Assembly: GCF_001704415.2 (NCBI RefSeq)
Contig: NC_030820.1
Location: forward strand, 1 to 64,000
Origin: Capra hircus
Lineage: Eukaryota; Chordata; Mammalia; Artiodactyla; Bovidae
Length of the DNA stretch: 64,000 bases
Reading direction: 5' to 3'
In this document: in pieces, positions 19,867 through 31,980 of the stretch
Position numbering within the stretch: position 1 is the stretch's first letter
Layout of the letters: every line of letters starts with the position of its first letter
The notes under the pieces: model-generated
The model's database searches: none
What the model saw: the letters and a program-made list of their open reading frames with translations, nothing else
What the model was told of the DNA's origin: nothing
Program-made: the position numbers and the translations under genes

Positions 19867-20649
19867 TATAACTAGCATATAAGAGATATAAATATTAACC
19901 TTTGGTATTAATCATGTTAAACCTTAGGCTCAGTAAATTCCTTTCTTGATGTAACCCAATGCACCTTCACCTACAGGAATGAAACTTTATCTTGTACCAT
20001 CAGAAGGTGGCGCCTGGTTTAAGAAAATTCATCCCTGGAAAATAGAGTTTCTGGTTGACTGACCATTATCAGAAAGAAAGGGTCATAAAACGCCAGCAGG
20101 CCTCATGACCAGAAGATGATGTACAGCCACTTAAGACCTTATGTATACATTTATATGAAGCACCTGATTTTGATAAAGGTCAGGTCTGCTAACCACACGT
20201 GACTTTGTATTCTATCTCTATGTATAACAAAAAGTATATAGGAAAACCTGAAAAATAAAGAAAACGGACCAGGTCCTGGAAAGACTGGTTTCCCCAGGTG
20301 GTCTTTTCTCGTTCTCTTCTTTTCTAGCTGAATTCCCATCTGGGCTCGTGATGACTACTTACTTGCCCTGGCTTCTAAGACCCACGTGAGAGGGAGCCCA
20401 CGACGGGGCACCTTTCGTTATCCAAGTGGTCGCTGGTGGCCTACGTAGATGGAGCAAATTCCTTGTCTTGGAGCTTTATTGGTTAGCCATGGAAACCAAA
20501 TTATTCAGCCCCTTTTTTCCACAAATTTCCCTACTGCACTATTTTTTTCTAATCTCTCTTTATATTTCCAAATAAGTAGCTTTTTCCTAGGACACCTACT
20601 CCATCTCCACTTCTAATTACCCTGGATCCACCGGGGCTGTACCCCAGCA
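19867..20649 (+). mobile_element. LTR fragment of a second subfamily at the right end of element B
   Basis: The sequence ends …gctgtaccccagca, the usual LTR 3' end, directly before satellite. It keeps U3-R-U5 order: atgtataac and a degenerate TATA near 20236, a pyrimidine stretch, then the ggatccaccggggctg end. It is clearly more diverged from the 5' LTR at 15224-16518 than paired LTRs should be. It matches instead the LTR that begins at 63457 on minus. The 5' part of the LTR is missing at the L1 junction. Confidence 0.7.
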
Positions 20650-23487
20650 GCTCAGGGTTCTTCTCCAGGGGTGACATGGATCTCGGGGTTCCTCCAGAGT
20701 TTCCACAGGGGAGACAGACCTCATCTCGTGTGGAGACATGCAAGTCCACTTTACTCTCGAGCTGTTACAGTAGTGTCAGGCTTCCTGTCAAGTTGACATA
20801 GGGATCGGTGGCTTTCGCTCTAGGTGCCACAGGGCTGTCACACGTGCCATCGGGTTGTGAGCCGATATTCAGGGTGACAGTCGAGTCAGTGCAGGGGAAT
20901 CAGGTGTATAACGAGTGGATTGGGACATCGGGGTCTTTTGGTATGGTGACACAACCCCTTGAGTTCCTGTCGACATTCAAGTGGAGACCGCCTCCTCTTG
21001 AAAGCCGACGGGAATGCCAGGATTCTTTAACCAAGGAAGCAAGGAAATGGATCCTCATCTCGAGATGAGGAGGGAAAACCAGGGCTCTTCCTGAGTTGTG
21101 GCAGGACCCTCAGTGTTCCTCACGAGTGGACAAGGGTATCTCTCGGAACTTCTTGAGTTGCATCAAGGGTGTCAAGGACCCTTTTGAGGCTCAAAAGAGA
21201 ACGTGGGATTTCTCTCGAGATGCCGCAGAGGAAAGGGGTCTCATCTCGCGTTGAGGGGAGAATCTCCTGGTTTTTCTCGCATTGCAGCAGGAAAACTGGG
21301 GCTCCCCTTGAGTTACGACAGGGACCTTAGGGAATCGCTTGTGTTGTCTCAGGAAAGTCTGGTCTCCGAGTGAAGTTACGAGGTGCCACTCGGGATTCCT
21401 CTCCAGTCAGAGCTGGATCCTAGGTCCTCATGTGGAGGTGAGGCCAGAACCTCAGGATTCCTCTCCAGTGCTTACATGGATCTCGGGGGTCCTATGGAGT
21501 TTCAACAGGGGAGTGAGGCCTTGTCTAGTGTGGAGACATGCAAGTCCGCTTTCGTCTCAGATGTAACATTAATGTTAGACTTCCTGTAGAGTTTTCCTAA
21601 GGATCTGTGTTTTTCTCTCAAGGTGTCACAGGGCTGTCACACGTGCCATCATGTTGTGAGTTGATACTTGGGGTGACTGTCGAGTCAGTGCAGGGGAATC
21701 AGGTGTATCTGGAGTGGACTGGGACATCGGGGTCTTTTTGAATGGTGACACGAGCCCTGGAGTTCCTCTCGACTTTCAAGTGGAGACCGCCTCCTCCTGA
21801 GGTGTGACAGGAACACCGGGATTCCTTTGCCTACGAAGCAGGGTAATGGACCTTCATCTCGAGATGAGAGGAGAAAAACGAGGCTTTTCTTGAGTTGCAG
21901 CAGGAATCTCGGTTTTCCTCTCGAGTGGAGACGGGTATGTCGGGGAAATTCTTGAGTTGCATCAAGGGTGTCAAGGACCCTTTCAAGGCTCAAGAGGGAA
22001 GGTGAGATTTCTCTCAAGACGCCTCAACAGAAAAGGGCCTCATCTCACGATGAGGGGAGAATCTCCTTGTTTTTCTCGAATTGCGGCAGGAAACTTGAGG
22101 TTCCTCTCGAGATAAGACAGGGAGCTCTGGACCCGCTCATGTTGCCTCAGGAAAGTGCAGAGTCCATGCGAGTTGTGAGGGGCCTCTCCGGATTCGTCTC
22201 CAGTCAGATGTCGGTTCCTAGGTCCTCATCAGGAGCTAAGGCAGAAAACTCAGCATTCCTCTCCAGTGCTGACATGGATCTGGGGTTCCTCTGAATTTTC
22301 CACAAGGGAGTCAGGCCTCATCTCGTGTGGAAATATGCAAGTTCGCTTTCCTCTCGAACTGGAAAAGCATTGTCAGGCTTCCAGTCGAGTTGACATAGGA
22401 ATTGGTGGCTTTCTCTCAAGGTGACACAGGGCTGTCACACCTGCCATTGTGTTTTGAGTGGATCCTCGTGGTGACCGTTGAGACAGTGCAGGGGAGTCAG
22501 GTGTATCTGCAGTGGATTGGGACATTGGGTTCCTTTGGAATTCTGGCACGATGCCTGGAGTTCCTCTTGAGGTTCAAGTTGAGACCGCCTCCTCTTGAGG
22601 TGCGATGGGAACACCGGGATTCCTCTCCCGACGAAGGAGGGAAAGGGACTCTCATCCCGAGCTGAGGAGGGAAAACCACGGCTCTTCTTGATTGTGGCGG
22701 GACCCTTGGTGTTCCTCTCGAGTGGAGACAGATATGTTGGTGAACTTCTTGAGTTTCCTCAAGGGTGTCAAGGACCCTTGCGAGGCTCAAGAGGGAAGGT
22801 GGAATTTCTTTTGAGATGTTGCAGTGGAAAAGGGCCTCATCTCGCGTTGCGGGAAGAATCTCCTGGTTTTCCTCGACTTGCAGCAGGAAACTTGGAATTC
22901 CTCTCGAGTTATGGCAGGGACCTCAAGGATTCACTCGTGTGGCCTCTGGAAAGTCCAGTATCCATGCGAGTTGCAAGGAGCCTCTCGGGATTCCTCTCCA
23001 GTCGCTTCCGGGGCCGAGGTCCTCATCTGGAGTTGAGGCTGGAAGCTCTGGGTTCCTCTCCAGTGCTGACATATATCTTGAGGTTCCTCTGGAGTTTCCA
23101 CAGGGGAGTCAGGTCTCGTCTCATGTGCAGACATGCATGTCCGCTTTCCTCTCGAGCTGAAAAAGCAGTGTCAGGCTTCCTGTAGAGTTGACATACGGAT
23201 TGTTGGCTTTCTCTCAAGGTCCCACAACACTGTCACATCTGCCATCTTGTTTTCAGTCGATCCTCAGGGTATCTGTCGAATCATTGCAGCAGAGTCAGGT
23301 TTATCTTGAATGGATTGGGACATCGGGGTCTTTTGGAATAGTGGCCTGACCCCTGGAGTTCCTCTCGAGGTTCACGTTGAGATCGCCTCCTCTTGAGATG
23401 CGACGGGAATGCCGGGATTCCTTTCCCAAGGAAGCAGGGAAATGGACCCTCATTTCGGGATGAGAAGGGAAAACCAGGGCTCTTCTT
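20650..23487. repeat. Satellite I block 2, variant 2, about 3.5 monomers
   Basis: About 0.8-kb monomers with 31-bp subrepeats. From here to the end of the window the satellite carries variant-2 marks: tcaagggtgtcaaggaccc, tgtcgagttgacataggg and acatcggggtcttttgg. Landmarks 'gtatgt' recur near 21135, 21934 and 22732. The last monomer is cut by the LTR at 23488. Confidence 0.88.
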
Positions 23488-24696
23488 TGCCAGGAACCAG
23501 TGTGAGGAATCCCGCCCGTGGCAAAGGTAATGAGGAAGGAAGCCTGACAAAATGCAAAGGCAAGGATCATGCTTCAGGGTTTCCCCCTGGAAGTTCCTGA
23601 GCATCTAACTCTAAAATCAGAGTCTGCCTGTTTTAGTATATTATGCTTTTCACCTACTCTTCTGAAATTAACAGGGTGCTGTCCCCTCACCAACTTTTTT
23701 TAGGGAAAAGTTAATTTAGAGCTTTTAGATAATAAGTCTCCTGGGCATATTAAGAGTGCTTCAATCCAAAAACCCATCTGATGGCTCTCTAACTTGCCTT
23801 ACCCGGACTTTTAAAAGTACACATGTGATTGTTTACAGCCCCCCAAATGTGAGAGGCATGGGAAGTCTAAAATATAAAACCTTTCAAAGAGTTAAAAGTT
23901 ATTAGGGTAGTGCTGGTGTAGGATTTTATTATTGGGCCAATGCTTGTTGGTAAGATCCCATATCTCTTATCCACTGTACACCTAGGAGCACATTTGTTAA
24001 CATAGTTAGAATGTAAGAAAAAGCAAATGTAGCCTTGAAACTAACTACATCAGACTTTTGAGCTAATTGGTTCTTTCTTCGTTGTAACTTACTGCACCTT
24101 TGCTTCATGAAAATGGATCTTTCTTTGATAATTTCTGAGGCTGACATAGATTAGAAATATAAAGAAAAAATACTTCAAGTGAAAATAATTTTTCTGGTTG
24201 AACCCTTTATCAAAATAGGGTCTAAAATGTTTCACAGGCCTTCAAGGTCAGAAGATAATGTACACAACATCGTTTGTGGGAAGGTATAAAAGTCCTTTAA
24301 AAAAAAAAGTTATTGGGCCTCCCTCACTAAAGCAGCTTGGACACTCCATGTCTTCTTTACCCTATTTTCTGGCTGAATTCCCATCTGGGGCATGGAGGAT
24401 CGCCATGTATACTTATGCCTTGGTTTCTAAGACCCATGCAAAAGGGAGCACAAGGCAAGACACCACTACTATTCAAACGGGCGATGGTGGCCTAACATAG
24501 ATGGTGCAAACCACTTGTCTCGAGGCTTTATTAGTTCTCCACATAAACCAAGTTATTCAGCCTCTTTTCTCCACTAAGTTTCCTAGTACACTATTCTTTC
24601 CTAATCTAATCGTATATTTCTAATTAAATATATCTCTCATCGCCGATTCCATCCACCCTTTGAATTCCCTGGATCCACCGGGGCTGGACACTGGTA
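23488..24696 (+). mobile_element. Solo LTR in satellite (1209 bp, plus)
   Basis: Starts TGCCAGGAACCAGTG and ends …ggctggacactggta (CA changed to TA). TATAAAA is at 24285-24291. The satellite before it ends ggctcttctt and after it resumes cttttgatttgtgg, while intact monomers read ggctcttcttgagttgtgg. An imperfect 6-bp duplication of cttctt therefore flanks the LTR, as expected for an ERVK-type insertion that later lost its interior. It is the same subfamily as 33771-34957. Confidence 0.85.
24285..24291 (+). promoter_or_regulatory. TATA box of solo LTR at 23.5 kb
   Basis: TATAAAA in the expected place within the LTR. A transcript would leave the LTR rightwards into the satellite at 24697. Confidence 0.5.
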
Positions 24697-26040
24697 CTTT
24701 TGATTTGTGGTGGGACCGTCGGTGATACTCTCAAGTGGATACAGGTATGTTGGGGAACTCCCTGAGTTGCCTCAAGGGTGTCAAGGAACCTTTCGGGGCT
24801 CAAAGGGAAGGTGGGATTTCTCTCATGACACCACAGTGTCATCAGGGCCTCATCTCGCCTTGAGGGGAGAATCTCCTGGTTTTACTCGAGTTGTGGCAGG
24901 AAACTTGGAGTTCCTCTCGAGTTACGACAGGGACCTCAGGGACCGGCTCGTGTGGCCTCAGGTAAGGTCAGTCTCCATGCGAGTTGCGAGAGGCCTCTCA
25001 GGATTCTTTTGCAGTCACTTCCGGGGCTGCAGTCCTCATCTGGAGTTGAGGCCAGAACCTCAGGTTTCCTAACCAGTGCCAACATGGATCTCGGCATTCC
25101 TATGGAGTTTCCACAGGGGAGTTAGGCCTCGTCTCATGTGGAGACATGCAAGTCGGCTTTCCTCTCGAGATGGAAAAGCAGTGTCAGGCTTCCTGTAGAG
25201 TTGACATAGGATCAGTGGCTTTCTCTCGAGGAGCCACAGGGCTGTCACACCTGCCATCGTGTTTTGAGTGGATCCTCGGTGTGACCATTGAGCCAGTGCT
25301 ACTGAGTCAGTGGTATCTGGAGTGGACTGGGACATCGGGGTCTTATGGAATGGTAGCACAACCCCTGGAGTTCCTCTCGAGGTTCAATTTGAGACAACCT
25401 CCACTTGAGGTGGACGGGAATGCCGGGATTCCTTTCCCGGTGAAGCAGGGAAATGGACCCTCATGTCAAGATGAAGAGGGAAAACCGGGGGTCTTCTTGA
25501 GTTGCGGTGGGACCCTCGGTGTTCCTCTCGAGTGGAGACGGGTATGTCGGGGAACTTCTTGAGTTGCCTCAAGGGTGTCAACGACCCTTTCGAGGCTCAA
25601 GAGGGAAGGTGGGATTTCTCTCAAGACACTGCAGCCGAAAATGGCCTCATCTAACGTTGAGGGGAGAATGTCCTGCTTTTCTCGAGTTGTGGCAGGAAAC
25701 TTGGGGTCCCTCTCGAGTTACAGCGGGGACTTCAGGGACCCGCTCGTGTTGCCTCAGGAAAGTCCAGTTTCCTGCGAGTTGTGAGGGGCCTCTTTGGATT
25801 CCTCTCCAGTCGATCCCTGGGCCGAGGTCCTCATCTGGATTTAGGACGGAACCTCAGGTATTCTCTCCAGTGCTTACATGGACCTCAGGGTTCCTCAGGA
25901 GTTTCCACAGGGGAGTCAGTCCTTGTCTCGTGTGGAGACATGCAAGCCCGCTTTCCTCTTGAGCCGGAAAAGCAGTGTCAGGCTTCCTGTCGAATTGACG
26001 TAGGGATCTGTGGCTTTCTCTCGAGGTGCCACAGGGCTAT
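24697..26040. repeat. Satellite I block 3, about 1.7 monomers
   Basis: Variant-2 satellite resuming in phase after the solo LTR and ending …ccacagggctat at the next LTR. It shows the 31-bp subrepeat pattern throughout. Confidence 0.88.
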
Positions 26041-26378
26041 TTCTGTGGTCTAGCCCCAGTGGATCCAGGGAATTCGAAGTGGGGATGGAGTCAGAGTCAG
26101 GGAAAGGACTATTTAATTAGAAATATAACAGAGATTAGGAAAAAATAGTGTAGTAGGAAATTTTAATGGAGAAAAGAGGCTGAATAACTTGGTTGATGCA
26201 GAAAACTAATTAAACCATGGGACAAGAATTTTGCAACATATACATCAGGCCACCAGTGCCTGCTTGAATAGTGGAGGGTGCTGCACCCTGGGCTCCTTCT
26301 CGCCTCAGTCTTAGAAGCCAGGGCAGGTAAGTAGACGTGGTGAGCCTCCATGCTCCAAATGGGAATTCAGCCTGAAAA

Positions 26379-26416
26379 GGAGAGGGAGGGAGAGGGAGAA
26401 AGAGAGAGAGAGAGAG
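26379..26416. repeat. Purine-rich (GGGAGA/GA)n tract within an LTR
   Basis: The same tract recurs at the matching place in the LTRs at about 30945-30982, 40425-40457, 57712-57741 and 60622-60653, so it is an inherited LTR feature. Its length varies between copies, as microsatellites do. Confidence 0.7.
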
Positions 26417-26494
26417 GTAGTCGACCCCGGGGAAGCCAGATTTCCAAGAAAACAGTTGGAGAAGCTGGGCCATCCTTTATGGTCTGGAAAAGCT

Positions 26495-26501
26495 TTTTAT
26501 A
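26495..26501 (-). promoter_or_regulatory. TATA box of LTR at 26.0 kb
   Basis: TATAAAA on minus. A transcript would run leftwards and out of the LTR into satellite block 3. Confidence 0.5.
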
Positions 26502-27404
26502 CCTTTGGTTGTACATAGAGATCAATGGATAATACAAAATTATGCAGGGTCAGCAGCTCTGACTCTTAGGGAGACCAGGCTTTCTATCTGCATACCTAGC
26601 TGTATACACAAGTCTTAGGTGATTTACATCATCTTCTGGCCAGAAGGCCAATTAACATTTTACAGCCCGTTTCTGATAAGGGTCTCTCAACCAGAAAACC
26701 TTAAAAGTGTTGTTCATCCCAAAGTCTGGTGCCACTCTCAGAAAGCACTAAATAAAGTTACATTCTTACATAGCAAGGACACAATAATTTATAACAAAGA
26801 AAGAGGAGTACAGTGATTTATAACAGAGAAAATTAATTAACTCAAGCGTCTAGTATTGCTAACATCAAAACAACTGTACTCCTTGTTCTATATCCCAATT
26901 ATATTGATTAATATCCTCCAGGTGCCTAAAAGGTAAAGAACATGGAGACCAGGCAGCAGTCATTGACTCAACAGTGAAACCCATCACCAATATAATTTTT
27001 CGCTTTTTAGAAAAGGCTCTGTAACTTTAAGACGTTTTAAGCTTCGTGCGTCTCTCGGTTGGGGGTCTATAAACAATCACAACTTGTAAAAGTCCGGGGG
27101 AACCTATCAGGCAAGTTACAGAGCCATCCTAGGGATTTGAAATGAAACATTCCTTCAATATGCAGGAGAATGGTTGGAGCTCTAAGTTAACTTTTTCCAG
27201 AGAAAGGTGTTGGGGGACAGCCCCTGTTAATGTCAGAAGAGTGGAAATCACAGTACAATAAGGCAGGAAGACTCTGTTTTGGGGGGTATATACTCAGGAA
27301 AATCCAGGAGTAACCCCTGAAGCCAGATCATGCCCTTGTGTATGTCAGGCTTCTTTCCTCATGACCTTTGCCATGGGCTGGATGCCTCACGCTGGCTCCC
27401 GGCA

Positions 27405-30400
27405 TGCTGTCATACATGCAATCGTGTTGTGAGTCAATACTCGGGCTGACAGTCGAGTCAGTGCAGTGGAATCAGGTGTATATGGAGTGAATTGGGTCAT
27501 CGGGGTCTTTGAAATGGTAGCACGACCCCAGGAGTTCCTCTCGACTTTCAAGATGAGACCCCCTTCTCTTGAGGTGCGACAGGAACACCAGGATTCCTTT
27601 CCCGAAGAAGCGGTGAAATGGACCGTCACCTCAAGATGAGGAGGGATAAATAGGCCTCTTCTTGAGTTGTGTTGGGACCCTCAAGGTTCCACTCGAGTGT
27701 AGACGGGTATGTTGGGGAACTTCTTGAGTTGCATCAAGGGTGTCAAGGACCCTTTCGAGGCTCAAGAAGGAAGGTGGGATTTCTCTTGAGACGCCACAGT
27801 GGAAAATTCCTCATCTTGTGTTGAGGAGAGAATCTCCTGGTTTTTCTCGAGTTGCGGCAGAAAACTTGGGGTTCCTTTGAGTTAAGACGAGGTCTTAAGG
27901 AACCCACTCGTGTTGCCTCGGGAAAGTCCAGTCTTCAGGCGAGTTGTGAGGGGCCTCTCGGGATTCCTCTCCAGTAGCTGCCAGGTCCTAAGTGCTCATC
28001 TGGATCTGAGGCAAGAACCTCATATTTCCTCTCCAGTGCTGACATGGATCTCTGGGTTCCTATGGAGTTTCAACATAGGAGTCAGGCCTCGTCTCGTGTG
28101 GAGACATGCAACTCCGCTTTCCTCTTGAGCTGTAACGGTAGTGTCAGGCTTGCTGTCGAGTTGACATAGTGATCTGTGGCTTTCTTCCTAGGTGCCACAG
28201 GGCTGTCACACGTGCCATCATGTTGTGAGTCAATACTCGGGGTGACAGTCGAGTCCGTGCAGGGGAATCTGGTGTATCTGGAGAGGATTTGGACATCGGG
28301 GTCTTTTGGAATGTTGGCACGACCCCTGGAGTTCATCTCTACTTTCAATTTGAGACCGCCTCCTCTTCAGGTGTGACGTGAACTCTGGGATACCTTTCCT
28401 GACAAAGCAGGAAATGACCCTCATATTGAGATGAGGAGTGAAAAATGGGGCTCTTCTCGAGTTGTGGCGGGACCATCAGTCTTCCTCTCAAGTGGAGATG
28501 GATATGTTGGGGAACTTCTTAAGTTGCATAAAAGGTGTCAAGAACCCTTTTGAGGCTCAAGAGGGAAGGTGGGATTTCTCTCGAGATGCCACAGCGGAAA
28601 AGGGCCTCATCTTTCGTTGAGGTGAGAATCTCCTTTTTTTTCGAGTTGCCATAGGAAACTTGGGGTTCCTCTCGAGTTACGATGGGGACCATAGGGATCC
28701 TCTCGTATTGCCTCAGGGAAGTCCAGTCTGCATGAGAGTTGTGAGGGGCCTCTCGGGATACCTCTCCAGTCGGTGCTGGGTCCTAGATTCTCATCTAGAT
28801 CTGTGATCGGAACCTCAGGGTTCCTCTCCAGTGCTGACATGGATCTCGGGTTTCCTATGGAGTTTGAACGGGGGACTCAGGCCTCCTCTCTTGTGGAGAC
28901 ATGCAAGTCCGCTCTCCCGTGGAGCTGTATAACTGGTGTCAGGCTTCCTTACGAGTTGACATAGGGATCTGTGGCTATCTTTTGAGATGTCATAGGGCTG
29001 TCACACGTGCCATCTTGTTTTGAGTCGATACTTGGGCTGACAGTTGAGGAAGTGCCAGGGAATCGGGTGTATGTGGAGTGGATTGGGACATCGGGGTCTT
29101 TTAGAATGGTGGTACGACCCCTGGATTTCCTCTCTACTTCCAACTTGAGACCTTATCCACTTTAGGTGCGACAGGAACATCGGGATTCCTTTCCCGGGAG
29201 AGCAGGGAAATGGACCCTCATCTCCAGATGAGGAGGCAAAAACGGGGCTCCACTTGAGTTGTGGCAGGACCCTCGGTGTTCATCGCGAGTGGAGATGGGT
29301 ATGTTGGGGAACTTCTTGAGTTGGACCAACGGTGTCAAGGAGTCTTTTGAGGCTCAAGAGAGAAGGTGGGATTTCTCTCGAGACCCCACAGCAGAAAAGG
29401 GCCTCATCTCACGTTGAGGCGAGAATCTCCTGGGTTTTTCTCGACTTGAGGCAGGAAACTTATGTGTTCCTCTCCAGTTTCGATGGGAACCTCAGGGACC
29501 CATTCGTGTTTCCTCAGGAAAGTCCATTCATCATGCGAGTTGTGAGTGGCCATCGGGATTCCTCTCCATCTGTGCCGGGTCCTAGGTCCTCATCTGGAGC
29601 TGAGGCAGGAATCTCAGGGATCCTCTCCAGTGCTGACATGTGTCTCGTCGTTCCCATGGTGTTACAACTGGGGAATCAGGCCTTGTCTCGTGTGGAGTCA
29701 TGTAAGTCCAATTTCCTGTAGACCTGTAACAGTAGTGCCAGGCTTCCTGTCGAGTTGACATAGGGATTTCCGGCTTTCACTCGAGGACCCACAGAGTTGT
29801 CACAAGTGCCATCGTGTTTTGAGTCGAACCGCTTGGTGACAGTCGTGTCACTACATGGTAATCAGGTGTATCTGGAGTGTGTTGGGTCATCGGAGTCCTT
29901 GGGAATGGTGGCACGACCCCTGAAGTTCCTCTCATCTTACAAGTTGAGACCACCTCCTCTTCAGGTGTGATGGCAACGCCGGGATTCCTTTCCCGACGAA
30001 GCAGGTAAATGGACCCTCATCTCGAGATGAGGAGGGAAAAGCAATCACTTCTTGTGTTGTGGCGGGTCCATCAGGGTTCCTCTTGAGTGGAGACAGGTAT
30101 GTCGGGGAATTTCTTGAGTTGCATCAAGTGTGTCAAGTATCCTTTCAAGGCTTAAGAGGGAAGGTGGGATTTCTCTCAAGATGCCCCCAGAGGAAAAAGA
30201 ACTCATCTCGCATAGATGGGAGAATCTCCTGATTTTTCTCGAGTTGCAGCAGGAAATTTGGGGCTCCTATCGAGTTATGTTGGGGACCTCAGGGACCCGA
30301 TCTTGTTGTCTCAGTAAAACGAGTCTCCATGCGAGTTGTGACATGTCTCTTGGGATTCCTCTCCAGTCGGTGCCGGGTCCTAGGTCTTCATCTGAAGATG

Positions 30401-30608
30401 AGGCTGGAAACTCATGGATCCTCTCCAGTGTTTACATGGATCTCGGGGTTCCTACGGAGTTTCAACAGGGGAGTCAGGCCGCATCTCATGGAGATGCGAG
30501 TGGAGACCTGCAAGTCAGCTTTGCTCTCGAGCTGTAACAATAGTGTCAGGCTTCTTGTCGAGTTCACATAGGGAGCTCTGGCTTTCTCTCAAGTTGCCAC
30601 TGGGAGGT
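27405..30608. repeat. Satellite I block 4, about 4 monomers
   Basis: Variant-2 satellite in 31-bp subrepeat structure, with 0.8-kb spacing of the gtatgttgggg landmark. It begins tgctgtcatacatgc just after the LTR, in phase with what lies left of that LTR. Confidence 0.88.
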
Positions 30609-31980
30609 TGCCGGGGTCTAGCCCTGGTGGATCCAGGGAATTTGAAGTGGGATGGAGTTGTAGTCTGGGAAAGGACTATTTAATTAGAAATAAAAGAGAG
30701 ATTAGGAAAAAATAGTGTAGTAGAAAAATTTAATGGAGAAAAGAGGCTGAATAACTTAGTTTACGTGGAAAATTAATAAAACCACGAGACAAGAGATTTG
30801 TACCATCTACGTTAGGCAACCGGTGCCCACCTGAATAACGGAGGGTGCCCCGCCTTGGGCTACTGCTCACGTGGGACTTAGAAGCCAGGGCAGTAAGTAG
30901 ACGTGATGAGTCCCCACGCCCCAGATGGGAATTCAGCCTGAAAAGGAGAGGGAGGGAGAGGGAGAAAGAGAGAGAGAGGAAGTCGACATGGGGGGAGCCA
31001 GATTTCCAAGAAACCATTTCGAGAAGCTGGTCTGAGAAGCTGATCCATCCTCTATTGTCCGGAAAAGCTTTTTATACCTTTGGTTGTACATAGAGGTCAA
31101 AGGATAATACAAAATTATGCAGCGTCAGCAGCCCTGACTCTTATCGAGACCAGGCTTTCTCTCTGCATACCTAGCTGTATACACAAGTCTTAGTTGATTT
31201 ACATCATCTCTGGCCAGAGGGCCAATTAACATTTTACAGCCCTTTTCTGATAAGGGACTGTCAACCAGAAAACCTTAAAAGTGTTGTTCTTCCCACAGTC
31301 TGGTGCCACTCCCAGAAAGCACTAAATAAAGTTACATTCTTACATACCAAGGACAAAGCAATTTAAAACAAAGAAAGAGGAGTACAGTGATTTATAACAA
31401 AGAGAAAATTAATTAACTCCAACATCTAGTGTTGCTAACATCAAAACAACTATAGTCCTTTTTCTATATCCCAATTACATTGATTAATATCCTTCTGGTG
31501 CCTAAATGATAAAGAATTTGGAGGCCAGGCAGCAGTCATTGAATCAACAGTGAAACCCATCACCAATATAATTTTTAGCTTTTTAGAAAAGGCTCTGTAT
31601 CTTTAAGATGTTTTAAGCTTCGGGCCTCTCACGGTTGTGGGGCTGTAAACAATCACATGTTGTATAAGTCTGGGGGAACCTGCCAGGCAAGTTAGAGAGC
31701 CATCAGAGGGATTTGAGCTGAAACATTACTTCCATATGCAGGAGAATGGTTGGAACTCTAAGTTAACTTTTTCCAGAGAAAGGTTGTGGGGGACAGCCCC
31801 TGTTAATGTCAGAAGAGTGGAAAGCACAGTACAATAAGGCAGGAAGACTCTGTTTTGGGGGGTGGATGCTCAGAAAAATCCAAGGGTAACCCATGAAGCC
31901 AGATCACGCCATTGCGTATGTCAGGCTTCCTTCCTCATGACCTTTACCATGGGCTGGATGCCTCACGCTGGCACCCGGCA
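30609..31980 (-). mobile_element. Solo LTR, minus (1372 bp), second of the co-amplified pair
   Basis: Plus-strand ends tgccggggtctagcc … ctggcacccggca. Flanks are GGAGGT and GGCTGT, again at the satellite word GGCTGT as for the LTR at 26041. It has the same subfamily marks as that LTR (agggaaaggactatttaattag-like region near the start). The satellite to its right shares 'gtcaatactcgggctgaca' and 'agtgcagtggaat' with the satellite right of the first LTR. Confidence 0.85.

Larger units (their letters stand above)
26041..27404 (-). mobile_element. Solo LTR, minus (1364 bp), first of a co-amplified pair
   Basis: Plus-strand ends ttctgtggtctagcc … ctggctcccggca. TATAAAA is on minus at 26495-26501. 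A (GGGAGA/GA)n purine tract lies at 26379-26416. Flanks GGCTAT and TGCTGT correspond to the satellite word GGCTGT, so a 6-bp target-site duplication is likely. The LTR at 30609-31980 is about 90% similar and sits at the same satellite word. Confidence 0.85.
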
